A DNA stretch of 64,000 nucleotides from Parvibaculum sp. (lineage in GTDB: Bacteria > Pseudomonadota > Alphaproteobacteria > Parvibaculales > Parvibaculaceae): positions 1-64,000 of the forward strand of contig JAHBYL010000013.1 of the NCBI GenBank assembly GCA_019635955.1, read 5' to 3'. The notes below the pieces were generated by a model. The model worked only from the letters and a program-made list of their open reading frames with translations. It had not been told where the DNA came from and searched no databases. The position numbers and the translations under genes were made by a program. Positions 1-9,080 of the stretch are shown here, piece after piece. Within the stretch, counting starts at the first letter, position 1, and each line of letters opens with the position of its first letter.

Positions 1-1
1 A

Positions 2-1348
2 GAAATCGCGCGCCAAATGCGCCTGCGCGACCTCGCGGGCCTCATCGTGATCGACTTCATCGACATGGATGAGAACCGCAACAATCGTGCGGTGGAGCGC
101 AAGCTCAAGGAATGTCTGAAGTATGACCGCGCCCGCATCCAGGTGGGCCGGATCAGTCATTTCGGCCTGCTCGAAATGTCGCGTCAGCGGATGCGTTCGG
201 GCGTGCTGGAGGGATCGACCGTCATCTGCCCGCATTGCTCGGGCACGGGTCTCGTCCGTTCAGTCGAATCGATGGCGCTTCACGTGTTGCGTAGCGTCGA
301 GGCGGAAGCAGTCAAGGGCCGCGCTGCCGCCTTTACGATCAAGGTTCCGGCGGAAACGGCGATCTACATTCTCAATCAGAAGCGAGCGAACCTGCTCGAC
401 GTTGAGGAGCGTTATGGCGTTTCCGTCTATGTCGAGGCCGATGCGACGCTTGCAGGCTCCGACCACAAGATCGAGCCGGCCGAGGCGCGGGCACTGACAC
501 GGACACGTCCGGCGCAGGGCGCGATCAATGCCGAAAGCGGCTATGCCGAGGAGGAAGAGCCCGAGGTCGCGGAAGTCGAGGATGAGCACGACGAGGAAGA
601 AGAATCCGAAACCTCGGCACGCAGCACCTCCGACGAGAAGTCAGACGACCGTGGCGACGGCCAGCGCCGCCGCAAGCGCCGCCGCCGCCGTGGCGGCAAG
701 CGCAATGGCGAGGCGGAAGCCCGTGGCGAGAATGAGCCGCGCGATCAGGCCGAAGGCGACGAGGAAGACGGCGAGCATCATGAAGATGACGCCGATGCCG
801 CGGAAGACAACGCCTCGACGCAGGCGCGCGATGGCGAGGAGCAGCTCGACGCAGACGGTCAGCCGCGCAAACGCCGCCGCCGTGGCCGCCGGGGTGGCCG
901 CCGCAATCGCCGCCGCCAGGACGAGGATGCGAACGGCAATCCGATCGAAGGCGCCATTGCCGATGCGGATGACGATACCATTCTGAGCGACGAGGCGGAG
1001 GAAGAGTTTGAATCCGCCGACCCGGTCGCAACGGGCGAAACACCGGTGCTGCTGTCCTATTCGCGAAATGGCGATGGCAGCGAGGACGATGACGAAGAAA
1101 CCTGGGATGCGGAAGCCGCCCAGGAAGGCGCCTATACCGAGAGCGCGCAAGACGCCGCAGAAGCGATGGGCGACGAGGAAAGCGAAAGCGCAGATCTTCC
1201 CGAGACCTCGGACGAAGAGGATGAGGAAGAGGAAGCCGTCGCCGAAATGGCAGAAGCGGAAGCCGATATGCCAATGGCGGAAGAGGCAAAGGCAAGCGCC
1301 GATGAGCCGAAATCTCCCTCGAAGCGCGGCTGGTGGCAGCGCCGCTGA
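2..1348 (+). CDS. rne: Ribonuclease E, C-terminal part (5' end outside window)
   Basis: This is the 3' part of the endoribonuclease that processes rRNA and tRNA and initiates mRNA decay; 448 residues are visible and the frame is open to the left edge. The first residues carry the end of the catalytic DNase I-like subdomain (GLIVIDFIDM, then DRARIQVGRISHFGLLEMSR). The Zn-link CPHCSGTG follows, with its cysteine codons near 227 and 236, and then the small domain. From about nt 540 the protein becomes a long acidic, disordered tail containing two arginine-rich blocks (KRRRRRGGKR at about nt 675-705 and KRRRRGRRGGRRNRRR at about 870-915). Such blocks are RNA-binding in alphaproteobacterial RNase E. 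A terminator follows 25 bp after the stop. Confidence 0.95.
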   Translation, partial: EIARQMRLRDLAGLIVIDFIDMDENRNNRAVERKLKECLKYDRARIQVGRISHFGLLEMSRQRMRSGVLEGSTVICPHCSGTGLVRSVESMALHVLRSVEAEAVKGRAAAFTIKVPAETAIYILNQKRANLLDVEERYGVSVYVEADATLAGSDHKIEPAEARALTRTRPAQGAINAESGYAEEEEPEVAEVEDEHDEEEESETSARSTSDEKSDDRGDGQRRRKRRRRRGGKRNGEAEARGENEPRDQAEGDEEDGEHHEDDADAAEDNASTQARDGEEQLDADGQPRKRRRRGRRGGRRNRRRQDEDANGNPIEGAIADADDDTILSDEAEEEFESADPVATGETPVLLSYSRNGDGSEDDDEETWDAEAAQEGAYTESAQDAAEAMGDEESESADLPETSDEEDEEEEAVAEMAEAEADMPMAEEAKASADEPKSPSKRGWWQRR

Positions 1349-1368
1349 TCGCCTGCTTCCGAAGCAGC

Positions 1369-1401
1369 AAAAAAGGCCCGGCGTTCCCGCCGGGCCTTTT
1401 T
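1369..1401. terminator. Rho-independent terminator, probably bidirectional
   Basis: A perfect 11-bp stem (AAGGCCCGGCG / CGCCGGGCCTT, 1373-1383 and 1388-1398) with a TTCC loop is flanked by an A-run on the left and a T-run on the right. It lies between the convergent ends of rne and the GGT-like gene and so can stop transcription from both sides. Confidence 0.9.
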
Positions 1402-1417
1402 CATTCGACCTTCCGGC

Positions 1418-2890
1418 TCATTGGGCAGCGGAAAAGCCGGTTACGCCCATGCCGAAGCCCTGGGGATTGTTCCCAACGATGCAGCTTGCAGAGCCGGCGC
1501 CCAGCGGGCATCCCAGCGCGTTCACCGGCGATGCGAGGTCGGCAATGCCGGCATTGAGCGCCGCCTGTGCTGCCTCCGCCGAGGTGAAATTCCGGGCGAC
1601 ATGCTGCGCGGCCGCAGCCCCTTTGGGTGCCCCGGCACCGGCTACGGATAGACGTGCAATCTCACCATTTTGCCCGGTCATGAGGACGGGCGCGAGATAG
1701 GCCGAGGCAAGGCCTGCCGCACCGGCCGGGTTTGCGGCGAGCGCCACGCCGGTATCACCAGCAATTTTCGCCGCACCGAAAAGCCCGTTCATGGTGACGG
1801 CGCAGGCAACGGCGCCGCCGTTCCGGTCCATCGCGGCGAAACTCGTCGAGCCGTAATTCGCGCCCGGCTGCGGCGCGGCGCCGAGGCGCGCGGCCGTATT
1901 CTCTGCCAGTACCGCAAGCTCCACCGCGCTCGCCGAAGCGCCATCGCGCCAGAGTTCGGCGGCGAAGGTGCCTGCCGCGAGATCGGCTGAAGGAAACCAG
2001 ACCTTCATCCCGCCATGATCGGCATTCTGTGCCGTGCCCATGGACGGGCGGTAGTCCAGGAGATCGCTTTCGCTCACCGCGCCGCCTGCATCGCGCACGG
2101 CATCGGCAAATCGCCGCGCAACCGGGCCTGAGTAGAAGCCCGCCGCGCCGCGGGCGCGAATTTGCCCGAGGGTCGATGCGAGTTGCAGCTGCGTGAGCAG
2201 GTCGCGCTCATTTGCAACACGCCCCTCAGGAGCAAAGACGCCGGCAAGCGAGGGCGAGCCTTCGATGATCTTCGAGGCTATGGCGAGTTGAGCCGCGCTT
2301 GCCCGCGAGACGGAACTGCCCGTGGCCGCCAGCCGCTCCGCTGGGGCGACGACCGATGTCCAGGCCGCCTTGCCATAGCGGGAGTGGATATAGGCGAAAC
2401 CGCGCACATTGCCGGGCACGGCGACAGCGCCGCCGCCACGCGGGCTCGATGCGAGGAAGGAGACCGTCTCGACGGTCTTGCCGCTGCCATCGTGAACGAG
2501 GCAGATGCCGCCGCCGCCAAGACCGGCCGCCGCCGGATAGGTGACCGAGAGAGCAAAATAGATCGCCGTCGCCGCATCGGCGGCATTGCCGCCCTGCTCC
2601 AGCACCTGCCGGGCGATGAGGGCCGCGCCGGGCTCGTCCGCCACCGCCGCCCCCGAAAAGCCGGGAGCGAGGCGGCTGTCCCTGCCCGTCCGGCCGGTCA
2701 TCCGGGCCTGGCGCTCGGGCTGGGTTTCGATGCCGTGGCTCACCGCGGTGCCGCGAACGGGCTCGCGCGGGCCTTCTTCGGCGCAGGCGGCAAGGCCGAG
2801 AGAGGCTGCCAGCGCCAGCGGCGCCAGCCGCAAGCCACGCACCGCTTCAAAGTTTAACCACAATCCGGCGTTCTTATGATTTGCAGGCAT
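1418..2890 (-). CDS. Gamma-glutamyltransferase-like lipoprotein (probably not canonical GGT)
   Basis: A 490-residue member of the gamma-glutamyltranspeptidase (Ntn-hydrolase) superfamily. The N-terminus has a hydrophobic segment ending in a lipobox, LAAC with Cys36, so the protein is probably lipid-anchored. The family core is recognisable: GGNAADAATA (about 100-109), AAGLGGGGICLV and AVPGNVRGF. The region expected to hold the autocleavage and nucleophile Thr (TTH in E. coli GGT) reads GSTSFAAMD (about 347-355), so the first Thr aligns with Ser348. The REtAP, SSMSPT and GSPGG motifs are not preserved. Fold membership is clear, but substrate and activity are uncertain. It may start at the GTG of Val17, just before the signal segment. 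It is divergent from the M48 gene. Confidence 0.8.
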   Translation of the reverse strand: MPANHKNAGLWLNFEAVRGLRLAPLALAASLGLAACAEEGPREPVRGTAVSHGIETQPERQARMTGRTGRDSRLAPGFSGAAVADEPGAALIARQVLEQGGNAADAATAIYFALSVTYPAAAGLGGGGICLVHDGSGKTVETVSFLASSPRGGGAVAVPGNVRGFAYIHSRYGKAAWTSVVAPAERLAATGSSVSRASAAQLAIASKIIEGSPSLAGVFAPEGRVANERDLLTQLQLASTLGQIRARGAAGFYSGPVARRFADAVRDAGGAVSESDLLDYRPSMGTAQNADHGGMKVWFPSADLAAGTFAAELWRDGASASAVELAVLAENTAARLGAAPQPGANYGSTSFAAMDRNGGAVACAVTMNGLFGAAKIAGDTGVALAANPAGAAGLASAYLAPVLMTGQNGEIARLSVAGAGAPKGAAAAQHVARNFTSAEAAQAALNAGIADLASPVNALGCPLGAGSASCIVGNNPQGFGMGVTGFSAAQ

Positions 2891-3107
2891 GATGTCCTTC
2901 GATCGTCATTTGGCGGTGCATAAACGCCGGATTTGGCCGGTTTGGCCGTTTCAGTCGCGGGACCGGCAAAAATCGGTGCGATTGACGCTGGTGTGTCCCA
3001 CCCCTACCGTTTAGTCGCGATCAAGCCGCAGCGTCAACAAAGCGGCAGGTGACGAAGGCAGGAACGCAGGAGCGGGGCATCGGGCCCCGAACACGGGTTC
3101 AGTACGA

Positions 3108-4478
3108 ATGGTATTTTCGAGTTCGATCAAGGTCTTCCGGGCGGGCGTTCAGGGCGTTGCCTTCGCCGTCGCGCTCACTATGTGCGCGCTGCTTCCCGCG
3201 CCGGCCGAAGCGCAAGGCATCCGAATCGTCAGCGACGCCGAAACGGAAGCGATGCTGCGCGAATATTCCGACCCGCTCTTGCGCGCGGCGGGCATCGACC
3301 CGGCGGCCGTCAAAATCCATCTGGTCAACGACCGCAACCTCAACGCCTTTGTTGCGGGCGGCCAGCAGATGTTCTTCCACACGGGGCTTATCACCACGGT
3401 GAACTCGCCTGGCGAGCTGATGGGCGTCATCGCGCACGAAATCGGCCACATGTCCGGCGGCCATCTCGTGAAACGGCGCGAGGAATTCGAGAACATGTCG
3501 ATGCCGGTCATGGCGTCGATGATCCTCGGCGTCGGCGCCATTGCCGCCGGTGCTGGCGATGCCGGCATGGCCATCATCATGGGCAGCCAGCATCTGGCGA
3601 CGCGGAGCCTTCTCGCCTTCACGCGCGAGCAGGAGGCGAGCGCCGACCAGGCGGGCGCCACCTTCCTTCAGCGCGCCGGTCTCTCCGGCAAGGGCATGCT
3701 CGATCTTTTCGCCACGATGCGCGACCAGGAGCTTCTGTCCGCCAGCCGGCAGGACCCTTATGCGCGCTCGCATCCCATGTCCGGCGCGCGCTATTCCGCG
3801 CTCGAGGCGCGGGTGAAGGAGTCGCCCTATTTCGACAAGCCCGATCCGCCCGAGCGCATCCATGCCTTCAAGATGGTGCAGGCGAAGATCTACGGCTTTC
3901 TCGACGATCCGAATGTCGTCTTCCGCCGCTACCCCGCGTCGGATACGAGCCCTTACGCGCATTATGCGCGCTCCGTCGCCTTTCACCGGACGGGACAGCT
4001 TGACCGTGCATTGACCGAGCTTGCGCCGCTGCTCAAGCAGGAGCCGAAGAACCCCTATGTCTGGGAAGTTCAGGGCCAGATCTATTTCGAGAGCGGACAG
4101 GTGGAAGACGCCATTACTTCCTATAGCGAGGCCGTGCGCCTTAAGCCGCAGGACAACCAGCTGCATCTCGGGCTTGGCCGGGCGCTGGCTGCGCGCGGCG
4201 ACGATCCGTCGACGCACAAGGCGATCGGCCATCTCAATACCGCGGCCAGCGGCGGCAACCAGCCCTATGCCTATTACCAGCTCTCCATTGCCTATGGTCA
4301 GCTGAACAATATCGGCATGGCCGAGCTGTCCACGGCTCAGTATTACGACTCGCTTGGCCGCGTTCAGCAGGCAAAAGCCCATGCGGACCGCGCCATGCGC
4401 CAGCTCACCAAGGGCAGTCCCGAATGGTTGCGCGCGCAGGACATTGCGATGCAGCCGAACCCGGAACGGCGCGGCTGA
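3108..4478 (+). CDS. Periplasmic M48 family metalloprotease with TPR repeats (BepA-like)
   Basis: A 456-residue zinc protease probably involved in outer-membrane protein quality control. It has a signal peptide (residues 1 to about 35, ending APAEAQ) and the zinc-binding HEIGH at residues 110-114. The third ligand lies in TREQEASADQAG about 60 residues later, as in M48 peptidases. The C-terminal 170 residues form TPR-like helices (NPYVWEVQGQIYFESGQ and following), the architecture of BepA/YfgC. The next gene is a periplasmic DsbA-type protein only 32 bp downstream, suggesting co-transcription and a shared role in envelope protein folding or turnover. Confidence 0.9.
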   Translation: MVFSSSIKVFRAGVQGVAFAVALTMCALLPAPAEAQGIRIVSDAETEAMLREYSDPLLRAAGIDPAAVKIHLVNDRNLNAFVAGGQQMFFHTGLITTVNSPGELMGVIAHEIGHMSGGHLVKRREEFENMSMPVMASMILGVGAIAAGAGDAGMAIIMGSQHLATRSLLAFTREQEASADQAGATFLQRAGLSGKGMLDLFATMRDQELLSASRQDPYARSHPMSGARYSALEARVKESPYFDKPDPPERIHAFKMVQAKIYGFLDDPNVVFRRYPASDTSPYAHYARSVAFHRTGQLDRALTELAPLLKQEPKNPYVWEVQGQIYFESGQVEDAITSYSEAVRLKPQDNQLHLGLGRALAARGDDPSTHKAIGHLNTAASGGNQPYAYYQLSIAYGQLNNIGMAELSTAQYYDSLGRVQQAKAHADRAMRQLTKGSPEWLRAQDIAMQPNPERRG

Positions 4479-4510
4479 CGCACCCTATTCCCCTTATAAA
4501 GACGAGACAG

Positions 4511-5251
4511 ATGACCGCTTACCTTCGCACGGCCCTTTTCGCCCTTCTCATGTTCATGCCGCTTGCCGCTCATGCGCAGCAGGCACAATTCGACGACAAG
4601 GCGAAGGCCGAGATCGAGCGCATCATCCATGACTATCTGGTCGAGAACCCGGAAGTTCTGGTCAAGGCTTTCGAGGAGCTGGAGCGGCGCCATGACGATG
4701 CGAAGCTTGCGCAGACGCGGGCCGCCCTCGCCGAACATGCGGCTGCGCTCTATTCCGATCCCGGCGACTATGTGGCGGGGAACCCGGACGGGGACGTCAC
4801 CATCGTCGAGTTCTTCGACTACCGCTGTGGCTATTGCAAGCGGAGCTTCGAGCCGCTGATGGACTTCGTGAAGAAGGACGGCAATGTGCGCCTCGTGCTG
4901 AAGGAATTTCCGATCCTCGGGCCCGCCTCGCTCGAAGCCTCAAAGGCCGCGATGGCCGCAAAACGCCAGGGCCGCTACATGGAAATGCACGCCGCGCTTT
5001 ATGCGCATCGCGGCGACCTCGACAGCGCGGCAATCGACGCCGTCGCGAAGAAGGCCGGGCTCGATGTGAAGAAGATGCGCAAGGACATGGAAGACCCGGC
5101 CTTTGCCGATCAGGTGAGCCGCACCTATGCACTCGCCGAAGCGCTCGGCATCGAAGGCACGCCGGCCTTCGTCGCGGGCGGCTCCGTCTTCCCCGGCATG
5201 GCGGATGAAGACCGCCTCGAACAGATGGTCGCCAACGCGCGCGGCGGCTGA
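4511..5251 (+). CDS. DsbA family periplasmic thiol oxidoreductase/isomerase
   Basis: A 246-residue exported thioredoxin-fold protein. The signal peptide (1-22, ending AAHAQ) is followed by a helical N-terminal segment of about 60 residues of the kind seen in ScsC-like proteins, where it can mediate oligomerisation. The redox motif CGYC is at residues 106-109 in FFDYRCGYCK, and a cis-Pro loop GTPAF lies near the C-terminus. The ATG at 4511 was chosen because it begins the signal peptide and has a purine-rich stretch (AAAGACGAGAC) upstream; the open frame extends further but overlaps the protease gene. It is likely co-expressed with the M48 protease. Whether it acts as oxidase or isomerase cannot be told from sequence. 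Confidence 0.9.
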   Translation: MTAYLRTALFALLMFMPLAAHAQQAQFDDKAKAEIERIIHDYLVENPEVLVKAFEELERRHDDAKLAQTRAALAEHAAALYSDPGDYVAGNPDGDVTIVEFFDYRCGYCKRSFEPLMDFVKKDGNVRLVLKEFPILGPASLEASKAAMAAKRQGRYMEMHAALYAHRGDLDSAAIDAVAKKAGLDVKKMRKDMEDPAFADQVSRTYALAEALGIEGTPAFVAGGSVFPGMADEDRLEQMVANARGG

Positions 5252-5371
5252 GCCGGTCATTTACTTACTACCCGCCCAAGGCAATACGCCTGTCGAATGC
5301 GGCGCCCATCCGCGGTAGCCGCAGTTTCCTCAATCTCGAACAAGAAGGCCCTCATCAAGGGCACGGTTGTC

Positions 5372-6358
5372 ATGCATACACGTATCGATGAATTTGCCGC
5401 TCATTGCGCGCGCTACCGCAAGCCGGACCTTTCCAGCGCCGGCTGGCAAATCGCCACCACCGCCCTTCCTTTCATCGCGCTTTCGGTGGCGATGTATTTC
5501 AGCCTCTCCGCCGGCTATTGGCTGACGCTGCTGCTGGCGGTGCCACTGGCGGGGTTTGCGCTCCGCTTCTTCGTCATTCAGCACGATTGCGGGCACGGCT
5601 CTTTCTTCCCCTCGAAGCGGGCAAACGACATCACAGGGCGCATCATCAGTGTTCTGACCATTACGCCCTATGCCTATTGGCGGCGGCTCCATGCGCTGCA
5701 TCATGCCTCTTCGGGCAATCTGGACCGGCGCGGCTTCGGCGACATCAATACGCTGACGACCGATGAATACCGGGCGCTGACACCCGCCCGCCGCCTCGCC
5801 TATCGCGTGTACCGGCACCCCGTCTTTCTGCTGGCGGTCGGCGGGCCGGTTCACTTCCTGCTGCTGCAGCGCCTGCCGCTCACCTTGCGCCAGCCGGTCC
5901 GGGAAATGTGGAGCAGCGTGATGCTTCACAATCTGGCCATGCTCGCCGTCTATGGTACGCTACTGGCGTTTCTCGGCTGGCAGAACTTCATGGTGATGGT
6001 GTTGCCGGTTCTCGTTGCCGCCGCGGCGATGGGCGTCTGGCTCTTCTATGTGCAGCACCAGTTCGAGCAGACGAGCTGGGACGAGAACGGCCAGTGGGAC
6101 CGCAACAGCGGCGCGCTCAACGGCAGTTCCTATTATGTGTTGCCGCCGCTGCTCGCCTGGTTCACCGGCAATATCGGCATCCACCATATCCATCATCTGT
6201 GCAGCCATATTCCGAACTACCGCCTGCAGGAATGTCTCGACGCGATGCCGGAGCTGAAGTCGATCAACCGGCTGACGATCGCCGAAAGCCTGAAGACGGC
6301 GCGGCTTGCGCTCTGGGACCCGGCGCAGCGCAAACTCGTGGGATTTCAGGGCGTGTAG
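5372..6358 (+). CDS. Membrane fatty acid desaturase
   Basis: A 328-residue integral-membrane di-iron desaturase. The three histidine boxes are present: HDCGH (71-75), HALHH (107-111) and HHIHH followed by LCSHIPNYRL in the C-terminal third. Hydrophobic segments lie around 30-70 and 180-230. The pattern matches acyl-lipid (omega-6/DesA-like) desaturases, which introduce double bonds into membrane fatty acids with ferredoxin-type electron donors. The ATG at 5372 is preferred over the in-frame ATG at 5297 because the extra 25 residues do not look like part of the family; an AAGGG lies 10 bp upstream. It stands alone between dsbA and a pseudogene. Confidence 0.88.
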   Translation: MHTRIDEFAAHCARYRKPDLSSAGWQIATTALPFIALSVAMYFSLSAGYWLTLLLAVPLAGFALRFFVIQHDCGHGSFFPSKRANDITGRIISVLTITPYAYWRRLHALHHASSGNLDRRGFGDINTLTTDEYRALTPARRLAYRVYRHPVFLLAVGGPVHFLLLQRLPLTLRQPVREMWSSVMLHNLAMLAVYGTLLAFLGWQNFMVMVLPVLVAAAAMGVWLFYVQHQFEQTSWDENGQWDRNSGALNGSSYYVLPPLLAWFTGNIGIHHIHHLCSHIPNYRLQECLDAMPELKSINRLTIAESLKTARLALWDPAQRKLVGFQGV

Positions 6359-6442
6359 CGTACGCGTTCCCTGCCGGGCAGTTGGCGCGGGCCCGGTCTT
6401 GGCGTCATACTGCGGCAAACGCAGATATGGCGCGGGGGGAAC

Positions 6443-7440
6443 ATGAAACGCATCGACATTTTCGATTACGGCGTGCCGGAGGACGTCGCGCGTTGCGTCG
6501 AGGTGCCGGATGTGGGCGCGCCGGGGCTGGGCGAAGTTGTGTTCGATGTCATCGCCTTCCCGGTCAACCCGGCCGATATCGGTTTCTGCCGCGGCGGCTA
6601 TCGCCTGCGCCCGCCTCTGCCCGCAACGCCGGGCGCGGAATGTGTCGGCCGTGTCGTCGCGGTGGGCGACGCTGTCCGCCACACGAAGCCCGGCGATCTC
6701 GTCATCAATCTCTCGCGCGCGAGAACTGGGCGTCGCGCCGCCGCGTGAAGGCGGACGATGCGGTGCCGGTCCCGTCAGGCCTCGATCTCAAACAGGCGGC
6801 GATGCTCCGCATCAGTCCGCCGACCGCCCTCCTCCTTCTCTCCCGACATTGTGGATTTGAAGCCCGGCGACTGGGTGATCCAGAATGTCGCAATTCCGCC
6901 GTCCGGCTTGCCTCGTCATCACGCTGGCGAAGGCGCGCGGGCTTCGCGCCGTCAGTATACACGCAGCGGGAGGATGTGTTGTGGGGGTGAAATCGCTCGG
7001 CGCCGACATCTCTGCCTCACCGACGGGCCGGACCACCGCGCGCGTGAGGGAAGCGACGGGCGGCGCGGCGTCACTTCGCGCTCGATGCAGTCGCCCGGGT
7101 GATGCCACAGGCCGCATGGCGCGAGTCGATCGCGGAGGAAGGCACGGTCTGCACCTATGGCGCGATGTCGAGCGCGAATGCGAGACATCCCCATCGGCGA
7201 AATCGTCTTCCGGGGCGTCACCTTCACCGGCTTCATGCTGGGAAGATTTCTGGGGCGCCGCTCCCTGAGAAAATCCGCGCGATCTATGCGGAACTCGCGG
7301 ACGGCATTGCGAGCGGCACGATCCACGCGCCGGTCGACAGCGTCTACGCCATCGAGAACATCCGCGACGCCCTCATCCGTGCACAGACGGGCGGACGGCA
7401 CGGGAAGGTGCTAGTGAGTCCGGGTGGGGAGGTTGAGTAG
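6443..7440 (+). pseudogene. Degraded MDR-family oxidoreductase (enoyl reductase/quinone oxidoreductase-like)
   Basis: A medium-chain dehydrogenase/reductase gene broken by several frameshifts. An intact-looking start at 6443 (MKRIDIFDYGVPEDVAR, then FPVNPADIGFCRGGYR and PGAECVGRVVAVGD) runs to about 6718. The homologous sequence then jumps to another frame (ENWASRRRVKADDAV, AAMLRISPPTALLLLS), returns for DLKPGDWVIQNVA near 6855, and shifts again for LVITLAKARGLRAVSI and VKSLGADIS. The last part (IRAIYAELADGIASG through GKVLVSP) reads to a stop at 7440. At least four or five frame changes are needed, so no full-length product can be made. The order of conserved blocks resembles MECR/ETR-type reductases. 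No mobile element is visible inside it. Confidence 0.88.
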
Positions 7441-7505
7441 GCTGTCAAATCACCCGTGAGCAATTCATCCTGCCGCACAACAAGTAAGTAATTTTGACGC
7501 TCGCG

Positions 7506-9014
7506 CTATTTCTTTCGGTCAGCCAAAGCCCCGTCGACCCGCCCGCGGATTTTTTCTAACAGGTATCCCGCAATTCCCGGCACTCTGCTTTCTTTTATTT
7601 CCCGAGGAGACGCAAGCTTATCCGCAGGGTTAAACGCAAGCTGTTCGAGTACCAACGCGGCAATCTCCTGTTCGTAAACAGGCGCTTGCTGCTTGAACCC
7701 CTCAACAGAAACCGCCATTGAGTACTTGTAAGCATAGTGCTCTCTGAGACGGAAAAGTGATGAATGACGAATTGCCGCAAACGAAACAAACCAAGCTGCC
7801 GGTAGCAAGACCGCAATTCTAGCTAGTACCTGCCCAAGGTATTGCCAGCTATTGGCCGCACCGTCAGGACCGTAGTGACTTATGTTTGCAACAACGTCTT
7901 GAGAAAACCCGTCAAAAAAAGGCCCAACAACAGGCAAAAGAACAAAGGCCAGAAGCGGTAGCGCAGACACGGTCAAGAAAGCGATTCCGACATAAAACGC
8001 AAATCTTGCCCACCAAAGCTCACGGGTGAGCTTCTTAGTCATCGAAGAAAAATTTGATGCCAACCCGGACACTGTTGCCGAGGAAAGCATCTGCCTTGAC
8101 CGCTCGAGAAGGTCGTTAACTTCACTTCTTTGCGTGTGCAAGTCATTGATCAGCGAACTCAGGTTCTCCGTTCCTTCCCGGAACGCGGCCTCTCTCGCAT
8201 CTAACTGCTTTTTAAACTGATCGAATGTGGATTGGTAAGCCTCCACATCTTCCTGCAGAGATTTGGCTTCTCCATAAACAGTTTGTATGGCAGCGCGCTG
8301 CTGTGTCACTTCAGCAAGATAATCGGCAACCGTCTTCCTATCGGCTGAGCCGTCAGACTTCAGCCGCCTTATTTCCTCAAGAACGTTTTGGACTTCCTGT
8401 TCATTTTCCGAAACTTTCCCGCTAACAGCATCAACCTTGCGAGCCTCGGACTGAAGTTTTCTCAGAACTTCATTTGCCTCCTTGAGTGATTGAGACAAAC
8501 CGCTTGCGGCAGCCTGGAAGCTGTAAGAGCCCCTTGGCTTCAGAATCAGGAGGCTTGCAAAGAACCTTGTTAGAAAAGTTTCGGAAGTATCAAAAAGTGA
8601 TTGGAACAAAGAAGTTAAATCAGATGCCGAACCATTTTTTGATTCGAAATGGAAGTTGGAATAGTTAAACAGACGCAACCCACCATTACTGTCTGAAAAA
8701 TTTTTCGTATGGACAATAAGCCCCTCAGCTGCAGCAGCGGCTTTTGCTGTCGCCTGCTGAAGGTGATCGAGCGTCTGAAAGGGAACCATGTCAGCACGTG
8801 TCGCATTCTTAAATTCAGCTGCGATCCCGCTTGCCGCCTGAATGCGAGCGAGAATCTGCGCAACCGAACTGTCTCTCTCCGGAATTTTCTGTCCGATATC
8901 GAAGGACCGCCCTTCCTCGTCTTTCAACTCCCCGAGAAAACTGGCCAACTGCGCCACCTTAGATTGCAGCCCTTCAATCTCTGCAACAATGTGATCAATC
9001 TTTTTCTGTCGCAT
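7506..9014 (-). CDS. Uncharacterised coiled-coil protein with two C-terminal transmembrane helices
   Basis: A 502-residue protein that I do not recognise with confidence. Residues 1-35 and about 175-310 are heptad-rich and predicted coiled coil. Two hydrophobic helices follow (about 335-362 and 392-416), separated by a short polar loop, and then a charged C-terminal tail of about 85 residues (FRLREHYAYKYSMAVSVEGF). The SATVSGLASNF stretch just before the first helix looks like a motif of uncharacterised two-TM coiled-coil proteins, but this is recollection and not a match. Base composition is visibly more AT-rich than its neighbours, which suggests horizontal acquisition. No good Shine-Dalgarno precedes the ATG. 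It neighbours a pseudogene, a KTSC gene and palindromic repeats. Confidence 0.8.
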   Translation of the reverse strand: MRQKKIDHIVAEIEGLQSKVAQLASFLGELKDEEGRSFDIGQKIPERDSSVAQILARIQAASGIAAEFKNATRADMVPFQTLDHLQQATAKAAAAAEGLIVHTKNFSDSNGGLRLFNYSNFHFESKNGSASDLTSLFQSLFDTSETFLTRFFASLLILKPRGSYSFQAAASGLSQSLKEANEVLRKLQSEARKVDAVSGKVSENEQEVQNVLEEIRRLKSDGSADRKTVADYLAEVTQQRAAIQTVYGEAKSLQEDVEAYQSTFDQFKKQLDAREAAFREGTENLSSLINDLHTQRSEVNDLLERSRQMLSSATVSGLASNFSSMTKKLTRELWWARFAFYVGIAFLTVSALPLLAFVLLPVVGPFFDGFSQDVVANISHYGPDGAANSWQYLGQVLARIAVLLPAAWFVSFAAIRHSSLFRLREHYAYKYSMAVSVEGFKQQAPVYEQEIAALVLEQLAFNPADKLASPREIKESRVPGIAGYLLEKIRGRVDGALADRKK

Positions 9015-9080
9015 TTTGTGTCAACTCAATTTTTGGGCGTGGAAAGTGTTCGACATGCCAGAGGAAAGGCGACATCTCGG

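Noticed and set aside
3099-4382. Long open frame antisense to the M48 protease gene
   Set aside because: High-GC codon bias leaves the opposite strand open. The product is low-complexity and lacks family motifs, while the forward frame has HEIGH and TPRs.
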